Position numbers and translations under genes: made by a program. Of a DNA stretch of 64,000 nucleotides, positions 26,521-34,733 are shown one piece after another. Every line of letters starts with the position of its first letter. The stretch's first letter is position 1. This DNA is from Flavobacterium zhairuonense (lineage in GTDB: Bacteria > Bacteroidota > Bacteroidia > Flavobacteriales > Flavobacteriaceae). The stretch spans positions 1 through 64,000 of the forward strand of contig NZ_SJSY01000066.1 in the NCBI RefSeq assembly GCF_004352915.1. The letters run 5' to 3'. Under the pieces are notes generated by a model, which searched no databases, was not told the origin of the DNA, and saw only the letters and a list, made by a program, of their open reading frames with translations.

Positions 26521-27519
26521 CTACAACGAATTTCGCATTATCAATGACGATTTGTTTTCGATTTGCTCTTTTTTTCCTTTCAAAACCATTTCTGCCAAAA
26601 TTTTTCCCATGGTCTCAAAATGTGTTGAAATAGTCGTAATTCCATTTGCTACGATTTTTTTTAATCGGGTTTCGTTATAGGAAATAATCCCAAAATCAAT
26701 TCCTAATTTTAAATTCTGATTTCGTGCATTCTCAATTACATGAACCAATTCACGATCAGTTGGAATAATATAAACATCGCCAATATTGATTTTTCGATCT
26801 GTAAATTCACTTATAATTTCGTGTTCAAAATTGTATTCTGAGCAAAAAGCTTCAAAACCCATTTTCATACCAAGCGGTTCTCGAAATCCGGGGAAAATTA
26901 AAATTAGCTTTTTGTAATTTTTCAATCTTCCTTTTGCGTTATACAAACCTTCAAAAATGTCTTTCTCGTGATTTTGATAAATGGCTGGATATGCTTTCAA
27001 ATCAGGATTCGTCTGATCCAGTATAATAACATCACCTACTGGTAGGGTTTTTATTGAAGGAGCCGTATCAAGCAAATTTGTTGGCATGATAATATATTTC
27101 GTGTAATTACCATTGCTGTCATTAATGAGCTTTTGAAAAACCTGAATATTGAAATGATGAAAGAAAATATCAACCTGGACATTTTTTCCGATATTTTTTA
27201 AAAACGAATTATAAATATCTTCCTTAAAAATATTCAATTCATCAAAAAGCAAAAAAACCTTCTGTTTTATAGTGGTTTCAACGCTTTTAACATAATAGCC
27301 TTTGCCCGGAATGGCATAAATAATTCCTCTTTTTTTTAAGTCATCATAAGCCAATAATACCGTATCACGAGACAATGAAAAAGCCAGGCAAACCTTATTT
27401 ACTGATGGAAGTCTGTCGCCTTTTACTAATTTTTCATCGTCAATCGCTTTTTCAATTGAAAGAATTATCTGCTTATATTTTGGCAAACCAATATTATTCT
27501 GAATTGAAATTATATTCAT
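26521..27519 (-). CDS. GntR-type transcriptional regulator with LacI-like sugar-binding domain
   Basis: This 332-residue protein has an N-terminal GntR winged helix-turn-helix (residues about 12-80, with KGDRLPSVNKVCLAFSLSRD and GKGYYVKS). A periplasmic-binding-protein-like effector domain follows (about 85-332, with IILDQTNPDLKAYP and FGIISYNETRLKKIVANGIT). This GntR-LacI fusion type is common in Bacteroidetes sugar loci. It is divergent from galM-GH53, with a direct ACTGGTA repeat between them, so it most likely responds to galactose or a galactan fragment. The effector is inferred from context. Confidence 0.87.
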   Translation of the reverse strand: MNIISIQNNIGLPKYKQIILSIEKAIDDEKLVKGDRLPSVNKVCLAFSLSRDTVLLAYDDLKKRGIIYAIPGKGYYVKSVETTIKQKVFLLFDELNIFKEDIYNSFLKNIGKNVQVDIFFHHFNIQVFQKLINDSNGNYTKYIIMPTNLLDTAPSIKTLPVGDVIILDQTNPDLKAYPAIYQNHEKDIFEGLYNAKGRLKNYKKLILIFPGFREPLGMKMGFEAFCSEYNFEHEIISEFTDRKINIGDVYIIPTDRELVHVIENARNQNLKLGIDFGIISYNETRLKKIVANGITTISTHFETMGKILAEMVLKGKKEQIENKSSLIMRNSL

Positions 27520-27551
27520 AGAAATTGAAATTTTGGCGCAATATACAAAAA

Positions 27552-27568
27552 ACTGGTAGGTACTGGTA
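27552..27568. promoter_or_regulatory. Direct repeat, candidate operator of the GntR/LacI-type regulator
   Basis: ACTGGTA occurs at 27552-27558 and 27562-27568, exactly 10 bases apart (one helical turn). The repeat sits 22-38 bases before the TAATTTTG -7 element, over the -33 region, and between the regulator and the galactan operon. Confidence 0.65.
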
Positions 27569-27589
27569 TGTAAAAGTAGAAAATGTTTC

Positions 27590-27597
27590 TAATTTTG
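27590..27597 (+). promoter_or_regulatory. Promoter -7 element of the galM-GH53 operon
   Basis: TAATTTTG matches TAnnTTTG perfectly, 25 bases before the galM ATG at 27622. Because it lies downstream of the in-frame ATG at 27583, it supports the later start codon. Confidence 0.7.
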
Positions 27598-27621
27598 AAT
27601 TTCACTTTTGTCAAAAATAAC

Positions 27622-28674
27622 ATGGAAATAAAACATATATCGCATTTTCAAGATGCATCCGCTTTTAAATCTTTTGGTTTAACCCTTGATAACGAAGAAA
27701 TTCTCTCTTTCGAATTATCAAACAAAAACGGAATGAAAGTACAGCTAATCAATTACGGAGCAACTGTAACTTCATTGCAAATTCCTGTTGACGGAAAACT
27801 GGTTGATGTGGTTTTAGGTTTTGATACATTAGAATCTTATATCGCTTCGTACAATTTGCCGAGTGCGCCATATTTTGGAACAACCGTGGGTCGTTATGCA
27901 GGAAGAATCAATAAAGGTGCTTTTTCTTTAAATGGGAAAGAATTTCAATTGGCTGGAAACAATAACGGAAATGCTTTGCACGGCGGAAATGTTGGTTTTG
28001 GAAAAAAAACTTGGAATGTAGCCGATATAACTTCGGACGAAAATCCTTCAATTACTTTTAGTCTTTTAAGCGAAAACTTAGACCAAAATTATCCAGGAGC
28101 TTTACATGTTGATTTAAAATATACTTTGACAGAAGCAAACGAATTGCAACTCGAATATAAAGCAACAACTACTGAAGACACGATTATAAACCTAACGCAT
28201 CATAGTTATTTCAACCTAAATGGTCACGATTCGACTGTTTTGGATCAGGAAATGACTATTGTTTCGGATAAATTTTTAGAAACAAATTCAGAGAATATTC
28301 CAACGGGAAAATTCACGCCAGTTTCTGGCCACGATTTTGATTTTAGAACTCCGAAAAACTGTCCGGCATCAATTGACAACTCCTTTGTAATTGAACCTTC
28401 AAATGATGTTGTAGCAACATTATACAGTCCGAAAACGAAATTAAAAATGAGTGTTTACACGGATCAGCCAAGTGTGCATATATATGTAGGCGGAAATTGT
28501 TTTGACACTTTGAAAGGAAAAGAAAATGCAAATTATCATCCGTCAAGCGGAATTTGTTTTGAAACCCAAAATTTCCCTGACGCACCAAATCAGGAACATT
28601 TCCCAAATTCGGTTTTGAGAAAGGGTGAAGAATATCGTCAAAAAACAATTTACAAATTTGAAAATGTAATTTAA
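27622..28674 (+). CDS. galM: Aldose 1-epimerase (mutarotase), cytoplasmic form
   Basis: It converts beta-D-galactose to the alpha anomer used by galactokinase. The 350-residue protein lacks a signal peptide, unlike the lipoprotein paralogue at 2869. It has the family motifs VGRYAGRINKGAF, NALHGG, THHSYFNL (catalytic His) and CFETQNFPDAPNQ (catalytic Glu). The start at 27622 (MEIKHISHFQD) was chosen because the upstream ATG at 27583 precedes the promoter -7 element. It is the first gene of the galactan/galactose operon, and only 5 bases separate its stop from the GH53 gene. Confidence 0.94.
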   Translation: MEIKHISHFQDASAFKSFGLTLDNEEILSFELSNKNGMKVQLINYGATVTSLQIPVDGKLVDVVLGFDTLESYIASYNLPSAPYFGTTVGRYAGRINKGAFSLNGKEFQLAGNNNGNALHGGNVGFGKKTWNVADITSDENPSITFSLLSENLDQNYPGALHVDLKYTLTEANELQLEYKATTTEDTIINLTHHSYFNLNGHDSTVLDQEMTIVSDKFLETNSENIPTGKFTPVSGHDFDFRTPKNCPASIDNSFVIEPSNDVVATLYSPKTKLKMSVYTDQPSVHIYVGGNCFDTLKGKENANYHPSSGICFETQNFPDAPNQEHFPNSVLRKGEEYRQKTIYKFENVI

Positions 28675-28679
28675 GATTT

Positions 28680-29717
28680 ATGAAGAAGATCAAATTATTA
28701 ATTAGCCTTGTTACTCTTGCAGTTTTTGCTTCATGCACGACAACAAAAGACAGCAAGGAAACAAAACCTGAAGAAAAAGGTTTTGCAAAAGGAGCCGATG
28801 TTGGCTGGTTGCCACAAATGGAAGCAACAGGCTATAAATTTTATGATACCGACGGAAAAGAAAAAGATTGCCTTCAATTATTAAAAGATAGAGGAATCAA
28901 CACGATTCGTCTGCGTGTTTGGGTGAATCCAAATGATGATAAAGCGAGTGGACATTGTAGTCCGGAAGAAACAGTTGTAATGGCAGTACGCGCTCAAAAA
29001 ATGGGAATGCGCATTATGATCGATTTTCATTACAGCGATTCTTGGGCAGATCCTGGAAAACAAAATAAACCTGCAGCTTGGGCCAAACATTCCTTTGCTG
29101 AACTTTTGAACGATGTTTACAATCATACATTTGATGTTTTGACTTTGTTGAAAAAGGCTGGCGTTAAGCCTGAATGGGTTCAAGTTGGAAATGAGATTCC
29201 GGGTGGTATGCTTTGGCCGGAAGGAAGTTCAGACAATTTTGGGCAATTGGCACAATTACTAAACAAGGGATATGATGCAACAAAAGCAATCGATTCAAAA
29301 ATAAAAGTAGTCGTGCATCTTGACGAAGGAAACAAGAGTGAAAAATTCAGATGGTTTTTTGACAAAGCAACTGCCAATAATGTAAAATACGATGTAATCG
29401 GAATGTCATATTACCCGTATTGGATAAAAACCGATTACAAAAGCACCATTTTAGATTTAGAAAATAACTTGAAAGATATGGCTTCGCGTTACAATAAAGA
29501 AGTTATGGTTGTTGAAGTTGGCGGTGATTATACTTTGGTACAAAATACAAAAGAAATGCTTGAAGCAACAATAAAAGCAGTAAAAAGTGTTCCAAATAAT
29601 AAAGGATTAGGTGTGATTTATTGGGAACCAGAAGGCGAAAAAAGCTGGAGCGGTTACCAATTAAGCGCTTGGCTTTCTGACGGAAAACCTTCACCAGCTT
29701 TAGATGCTTTCAAATAA
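28680..29717 (+). CDS. Arabinogalactan endo-beta-1,4-galactanase, GH53 lipoprotein
   Basis: It cleaves the beta-1,4-galactan backbone of type I arabinogalactan and pectic side chains. The 345-residue protein has a lipobox (VFASC, Cys19) and the GH53 motifs KGADVGWLPQME, INTIRLRVWVNP and MIDFHYSDSWADPGKQ. The acid/base is E172 in VQVGNEIPGG and the nucleophile is E279 in VMVVEVGGDYT. No susCD pair accompanies it, so the released oligosaccharides must enter by the arabinan SusCD or by another locus. Confidence 0.95.
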   Translation: MKKIKLLISLVTLAVFASCTTTKDSKETKPEEKGFAKGADVGWLPQMEATGYKFYDTDGKEKDCLQLLKDRGINTIRLRVWVNPNDDKASGHCSPEETVVMAVRAQKMGMRIMIDFHYSDSWADPGKQNKPAAWAKHSFAELLNDVYNHTFDVLTLLKKAGVKPEWVQVGNEIPGGMLWPEGSSDNFGQLAQLLNKGYDATKAIDSKIKVVVHLDEGNKSEKFRWFFDKATANNVKYDVIGMSYYPYWIKTDYKSTILDLENNLKDMASRYNKEVMVVEVGGDYTLVQNTKEMLEATIKAVKSVPNNKGLGVIYWEPEGEKSWSGYQLSAWLSDGKPSPALDAFK

Positions 29718-29734
29718 TAAACAATTAAAAATTT

Positions 29735-29873
29735 ACCATTAAGACATTAAGGCTCATTAAGCTTTGTGTTGAATGAAAGATAATTCAGTTTTGTGTTTAC
29801 TTAAAATACATTTATAGCTTGGCTTAATTCTCTTGACAAAGCTTAGACTTAATTTTCTTACTATCTTAATGGT
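29735..29873. repeat. Inverted repeat between GH53 and GH2 genes
   Basis: Outer arms ACCATTAAGA and TCTTAATGGT and inner arms TTAAGCTTTGT and ACAAAGCTTA form an interrupted long hairpin. The same CCATTAAG style occurs in many Flavobacterium spacers. Confidence 0.6.
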
Positions 29874-29887
29874 TAAAAAAACAGAAA

Positions 29888-32230
29888 ATGAAATTAATTT
29901 TTAAATCGATATTCTTCTTATTTCTGCTGACTTTTTCTTTCGGAAAAGCTCAGGCGCAATCCCGCACAAAAGTAAATTTTGGTGCCGATTGGGAATTTAA
30001 AAGAGAGGAAACTCCTGCGCAAGATTGGGAAAAAGTAACGATTCCGCATACCGCTAGATTAGAGAAATTAGTTGTAATCAAACAATTTCAAGGAACTTCT
30101 TGGTATCAGAAAAAATTCAAAACCAACATTTCAAAAGACCAAAAAGCCTTTATCTATTTTGAAGGTGTAATGCAGGAAGCAGATGTTTGGATAAACGACA
30201 AGAAAGTAACCAATCACAAAGGCGGTTATTTGCCATTTACGGTTGATGTTACGCCGTATTTGAATGCCAATAATGAAAACACAATTAAAGTAAAAGTCAA
30301 CAACGAAGACAATCCAAACTTTCTTCCGGGAAAACCAATTAAGGATTTGGACTTTAATTATTACGGCGGAATTTATAGAAATGTTTATTTCATCACAACT
30401 TCAAAACTGCATATTACAGATGCTGTAAATGCTAATAAAGTAGCGAGCGGAGGAATTTATGCAAACTTCAATAACATCAGCAAAACTGAAGCTTCAGGAA
30501 CGGTTCAGGTTCATTTGAAAAATGATTTTGAAGCAGAACAAAAAGCATCTCTAAAATTTATTCTGACGGATAATGCAGGTAAAAAAACAGAATTTAAGTC
30601 GGAAAACTTTTCTGTAAAACAGAATTCAGATTATACGCTGACACAGAAAATTTCAGTTAAAAATCCAAAACTTTGGTCAACTTCTAATCCGAATTTGTAC
30701 AAATTAGAAGTTCAGATTATTTCGAACAATAAAGTTGTTGATTCTTATTCTGAAAAAATCGGAATCAGAAAATCAGAATTAAAAGCTGACGGTTATTATT
30801 TGAATGACCAAAAAATGTACATCAACGGAACAAACGAACATCAGGAATATCCGTATTTAGGATACGCACTTTCTGATGAAGCGCAATATCGTGATGCCGT
30901 AAAAATTAAAAATGCAGGTTTTGATTTTGTTCGTATGTCGCATTATCCGCACGCCGAAGCTTTCTTAAATGCTTGCGACGAATTGGGAATTTTGGTTATG
31001 AACAGTTTAACAGGCTGGCAGTTTTTTGGTGGAGAACAATTCCAAAAAAGCGCATATCAAGATATTCGCGATATGGCAAGAAGAGACAGAAATCATCCGA
31101 GTATTATTTTTTGGGAAGCTTCATTAAATGAAACTAATATGTCGCCAGAATTTATGAAAGAAGCGACAAAAACTTTAAAAGAAGAATTGCCTTTTAATGC
31201 TAATTATAGCGCAAGCTGGATTGACAACGACAATTACGACATCTTTATTCCGGCGCGCCAGCATGCAAAAGCGCCAGATTATTGGACAAAATACAACAAA
31301 GGAAATCGTAAAATTTTCATTGCAGAATATGGCGATTGGGAATATTATGCGCAAAATGCAGGTTTCAACCAAACAGAATTTGCCAACTTAAAAGAAGAAG
31401 AAAGAACTTCTCGTCAATTAAGAGGCGCAGGCGAAAAAAGACTTTTGCAACAAGCTTATAATTTTCAAGAAGCTTCAAACTCTAATCGAAGAGGAGCATC
31501 AACAATTGGAGAAGCAAACTGGTTAATGTTTGATTACAATCGTGGTTACAGTCCAGATTTAGAAAGTTCTGGAATCAGCGATATTTTCAGAATTCCGAAA
31601 TTTGCTTATTATTTTTATCAAAGTCAGCGCGATGCTAATGTGGTTTTGGATAAAAAATTAACTTCTGGACCAATGGTAAATATTGCCAATTTTTGGACTC
31701 CAGAATCTCCGTTAAATATTACTGTTTACAGCAATTGCGACGAAGTAACTTTGTATGTAAATGATATTTTAATCGCAAAAGAAAAACCAACCGTAAACGG
31801 CAACAGCGATAAGTTGGCACATGCGCCTTTTATTTTTAAAGTAAGCGCGTTTCAAGCTGGAACTTTACGCGCTGAAGGATTTATCAATGGCAAAAAAGTC
31901 GCTTCGGATATTGTAAAAACTCCAGAAAAAGCTTCGAAAATAGAATTGAGCTATGATCTTTCTTCAGTAAAAATCAATCCTGATTCTCCAGATATGGTTT
32001 TTGTTTATGCTAAAATTACTGACGCAAACGGAACAGTAATACCAACTGCTACAAATGAAGTCACTTTTGCTTTAAGCGAAGGAAATGCTGAAATCATTGG
32101 TCAAAATCCTGTTCAAGCCGAAGCCGGAGTTGCAACGATTATTCTTAAAACGAAAGACCTAAAAAAGAAAATTATCCTAAAAGCAACATCAAATAATTTA
32201 CAAGAAAATACTATTACAATTACCAAATAA
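29888..32230 (+). CDS. Beta-galactosidase, GH2
   Basis: It removes beta-linked galactose from galacto-oligosaccharides. The 780-residue protein has a signal peptide (cut near QAQ, residue 24). A GH2 sugar-binding domain (about 27-175) and Ig-like domain (about 176-295) precede the TIM barrel with DFVRMSHYPHAEAFL, acid/base E415 in WEASLNETN and nucleophile E480 in KIFIAEYGDWEYY. C-terminal DUF4982 and Ig-like domains (about 605-780) follow. It is likely periplasmic. Its stop overlaps the galK ATG by one base (TAATG), so sugar release and phosphorylation are translationally linked. Confidence 0.93.
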   Translation: MKLIFKSIFFLFLLTFSFGKAQAQSRTKVNFGADWEFKREETPAQDWEKVTIPHTARLEKLVVIKQFQGTSWYQKKFKTNISKDQKAFIYFEGVMQEADVWINDKKVTNHKGGYLPFTVDVTPYLNANNENTIKVKVNNEDNPNFLPGKPIKDLDFNYYGGIYRNVYFITTSKLHITDAVNANKVASGGIYANFNNISKTEASGTVQVHLKNDFEAEQKASLKFILTDNAGKKTEFKSENFSVKQNSDYTLTQKISVKNPKLWSTSNPNLYKLEVQIISNNKVVDSYSEKIGIRKSELKADGYYLNDQKMYINGTNEHQEYPYLGYALSDEAQYRDAVKIKNAGFDFVRMSHYPHAEAFLNACDELGILVMNSLTGWQFFGGEQFQKSAYQDIRDMARRDRNHPSIIFWEASLNETNMSPEFMKEATKTLKEELPFNANYSASWIDNDNYDIFIPARQHAKAPDYWTKYNKGNRKIFIAEYGDWEYYAQNAGFNQTEFANLKEEERTSRQLRGAGEKRLLQQAYNFQEASNSNRRGASTIGEANWLMFDYNRGYSPDLESSGISDIFRIPKFAYYFYQSQRDANVVLDKKLTSGPMVNIANFWTPESPLNITVYSNCDEVTLYVNDILIAKEKPTVNGNSDKLAHAPFIFKVSAFQAGTLRAEGFINGKKVASDIVKTPEKASKIELSYDLSSVKINPDSPDMVFVYAKITDANGTVIPTATNEVTFALSEGNAEIIGQNPVQAEAGVATIILKTKDLKKKIILKATSNNLQENTITITK

Positions 32231-33390
32231 TGAACGAGATTTTAATACAAAACACCACAGCATTTTTTGAGAAATCCTTTGGATCTGCTCCTCAAAAAAT
32301 TGTACTTTCTCCGGGAAGAATCAACATCATTGGAGAACATATTGATTATAACGACGGTTACGTTTTGCCAGCCGCAATTGACAAAGTAATTTGTTTTGCT
32401 TTTGAGAAAAACAACACCAAAAAATCGAAAGTAATCGCGATCGATTTAAATGAAGAATTTGAAATCGATTTGACTGAAAAAATTGAATTGAATGATGCCG
32501 TTTGGACCAATTACATCCGTGGTGTAATCAAACAGCTTCAGGATAATGGTTTTGCTTTTGAAGGCTTCAATTGTGTTTTCAGTAGTAATATTCCGGTTGG
32601 TTCTGGATTATCTTCTTCCGCGGCTTTAGAATGCGGCATGATTTTCGGAATTGCATCACTTTTTGATTTAAAAATTGAAAAGAAAGACATAGCATTATTA
32701 GGACAAAAAGCAGAACACTGGGTTGGAATCAACTGTGGGATTATGGATCAGTTTTCAAGCGTTCACGGTCTTGACAACAAAGTAATCAAATTAGACTGCA
32801 ACACACTAGAATTTGAATATCACAATGCCGACTTTAAAGATTATTCTTTGATTTTAATGGACAGCAATGTGAAACATTCTCTTTTTACTTCAGAGTACAA
32901 TACCAGAAGAATTGAGTGTGAACAAGGTTTAGCTATTATAAAAAAGAATTTCCCAGAAATAAAAACTTTTAGAGACTGCAAAGAAGAACAGCTTTTGAGC
33001 ATTCAAGATCAGTTTGACCCAACAGTTTTTAAAAGAGTACATTTTGTTGTAAAAGAAATCAACCGTGTAATCAAAGCTTGTGAAGCTTTAGACAAAGGAA
33101 ATATAGAACTTTTAGGACAATTGCTTTTTGAAACGCATTACGGATTATCTCAGGAATATGCAGTAAGCTGTGAAGAACTAGATATGCTTGTAGATACTGC
33201 AAAAGCTGATGATAACATAATTGGTTCTCGTTTAATGGGAGGCGGTTTTGGTGGGTGTACCATAAATTTAATTAAAAAAGGTCACGAAAATGAGATAAAA
33301 CGTAAGTTTTCAAACCTTTATTTAAATACATTTGGAATTGAATTAAAATTCTATGATGTAAAAATCTCAAACGGAACACAACTACTTTAA
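32230..33390 (+). CDS. galK: Galactokinase
   Basis: It phosphorylates alpha-D-galactose at C1, the first Leloir step. The 386-residue GHMP kinase has the galactokinase signature GRINIIGEHIDYNDGYVLP (about 23-41), the ATP-loop motif PVGSGLSSSAALE and the C-terminal GGGFGGC. The ATG shares a base with the GH2 stop. It is followed by galT after 17 bases. No galE is present in the window, so the UDP-glucose 4-epimerase must be encoded elsewhere. Confidence 0.97.
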   Translation: MNEILIQNTTAFFEKSFGSAPQKIVLSPGRINIIGEHIDYNDGYVLPAAIDKVICFAFEKNNTKKSKVIAIDLNEEFEIDLTEKIELNDAVWTNYIRGVIKQLQDNGFAFEGFNCVFSSNIPVGSGLSSSAALECGMIFGIASLFDLKIEKKDIALLGQKAEHWVGINCGIMDQFSSVHGLDNKVIKLDCNTLEFEYHNADFKDYSLILMDSNVKHSLFTSEYNTRRIECEQGLAIIKKNFPEIKTFRDCKEEQLLSIQDQFDPTVFKRVHFVVKEINRVIKACEALDKGNIELLGQLLFETHYGLSQEYAVSCEELDMLVDTAKADDNIIGSRLMGGGFGGCTINLIKKGHENEIKRKFSNLYLNTFGIELKFYDVKISNGTQLL

Positions 33391-33407
33391 TACCACAACA
33401 ACATTAC

Positions 33408-34457
33408 ATGAAAAATTTTGACATTAACGAAGATCCTCACAGACGTTTTAACCCTTTAATCAATGAGTGGGTTTTAGTTTCACCTCATCGCGCAAAACGC
33501 CCTTGGCAAGGACAAAACGAAACTATCACTACTGAAGCTTTGCCAAAATACGACCCAACTTGTTATTTATGTCCGGGAAATGTTCGCGCTAACGGAATGA
33601 ATAATCCTAAATATGAAAGCAGTTTTGTTTTTGAAAATGATTTTGCTGCCATGAAACAAGATGAAATTATTTTTGAAGAAGATATCAAACACACTTTCTT
33701 TAAAGCAAAACCAGAACAAGGAATTTCAAGAGTAGTTTGTTTTTCACCAAGACACGATCTGACTTTGCCAGAAATGGAAATTGACGGAATTGAAAACATC
33801 ATCAGAACTTGGCAAAAAGAATATACCGATTTAGGTAACATCAAATATATCAATCACGTTCAGATTTTTGAAAATAAAGGAAGCGTGATGGGTTGCTCTA
33901 ACCCGCATCCGCATGGACAAATCTGGGCGCAATCATCATTGCCTACTCAAGTTGAAAAAACACAAAACAGCTTAAAAGCTTATTTCGATAAAAATAACAG
34001 AACACTTCTTGAAGATTACCTTCAGGCAGAATTAAAATCAGGTGAACGTATTGTAATCGAGAACGAGCATTTTGTCGCATTGGTTCCATTTTGGGCAATT
34101 TGGCCTTATGAAACTATGATTTTAAGCAAAAGAGCTTTTGGAAAAATCACCGATTTTACTTCTGAAGAAACTACTGCTTTTGCTAAAATCTTAAAACAGC
34201 TTACAATTAAATACGATAATTTATTTAGTACTTCCTTCCCATATTCATCAGGAATTCACCAAACACCAACAGATGGTTTGAAACATCCTGAGTGGCATTT
34301 TCACATGCATTTTTACCCACCATTGTTGAGATCGGCAACGGTTAAAAAATTCATGGTAGGCTATGAAATGATGGGCGAATCACAAAGGGATATTACTCCT
34401 GAGAAAAGTGCCGAAATTTTAAGACAGCAGTCAGATGTACATTATAAAAGTCTTTAA
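33408..34457 (+). CDS. galT: UDP-glucose--hexose-1-phosphate uridylyltransferase
   Basis: It transfers UMP from UDP-glucose to galactose 1-phosphate. The 349-residue protein has the zinc pair C52/C55 in CYLCPG and the active site SNPHPHGQIW, where H169 is the UMP-accepting residue. The C-terminal PEWHFHMHFYPPLLRS completes the GalT fold. It lies at the end of the galM-GH53-GH2-galK-galT operon. The following SSS gene has its own promoter. Confidence 0.97.
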   Translation: MKNFDINEDPHRRFNPLINEWVLVSPHRAKRPWQGQNETITTEALPKYDPTCYLCPGNVRANGMNNPKYESSFVFENDFAAMKQDEIIFEEDIKHTFFKAKPEQGISRVVCFSPRHDLTLPEMEIDGIENIIRTWQKEYTDLGNIKYINHVQIFENKGSVMGCSNPHPHGQIWAQSSLPTQVEKTQNSLKAYFDKNNRTLLEDYLQAELKSGERIVIENEHFVALVPFWAIWPYETMILSKRAFGKITDFTSEETTAFAKILKQLTIKYDNLFSTSFPYSSGIHQTPTDGLKHPEWHFHMHFYPPLLRSATVKKFMVGYEMMGESQRDITPEKSAEILRQQSDVHYKSL

Positions 34458-34506
34458 AACTAAGACAAAATCAACTCGATTTTAAAATTTAACATAATAA
34501 ATCGAT

Positions 34507-34531
34507 TATAAATGTAAAAAACACATTTGTA
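34507..34531. promoter_or_regulatory. Predicted AraR operator of the SSS transporter
   Basis: TATAAATGT and ACATTTGTA flank AAAAAAC. The form matches the AAATGT variant at 8316. It ends 27 bases before the -7 element, as in araR. It is the only AraR-type site inside the galactose module. Confidence 0.7.
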
Positions 34532-34557
34532 AATGGTGTAGATATGGAATTTTATTA

Positions 34558-34565
34558 TACTTTTG
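34558..34565 (+). promoter_or_regulatory. Promoter -7 element of the SSS transporter gene
   Basis: TACTTTTG matches TAnnTTTG. The long leader (about 160 bases to the ATG) contains no obvious hairpin terminator or riboswitch. Confidence 0.6.
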
Positions 34566-34733
34566 GCTTTCGTTCTTATTTTCATAAAAAAATAACAGAA
34601 TAAAAACGGATATCTTAGTTTTAACAAGATAAAAACAACAAAATAACAGGTTTCGAAATTATATTAAAAAATGAATTCATAAAACCACTTTACAAACAAT
34701 CACCTATACTAATTTTTTAAAATACTATTAACA

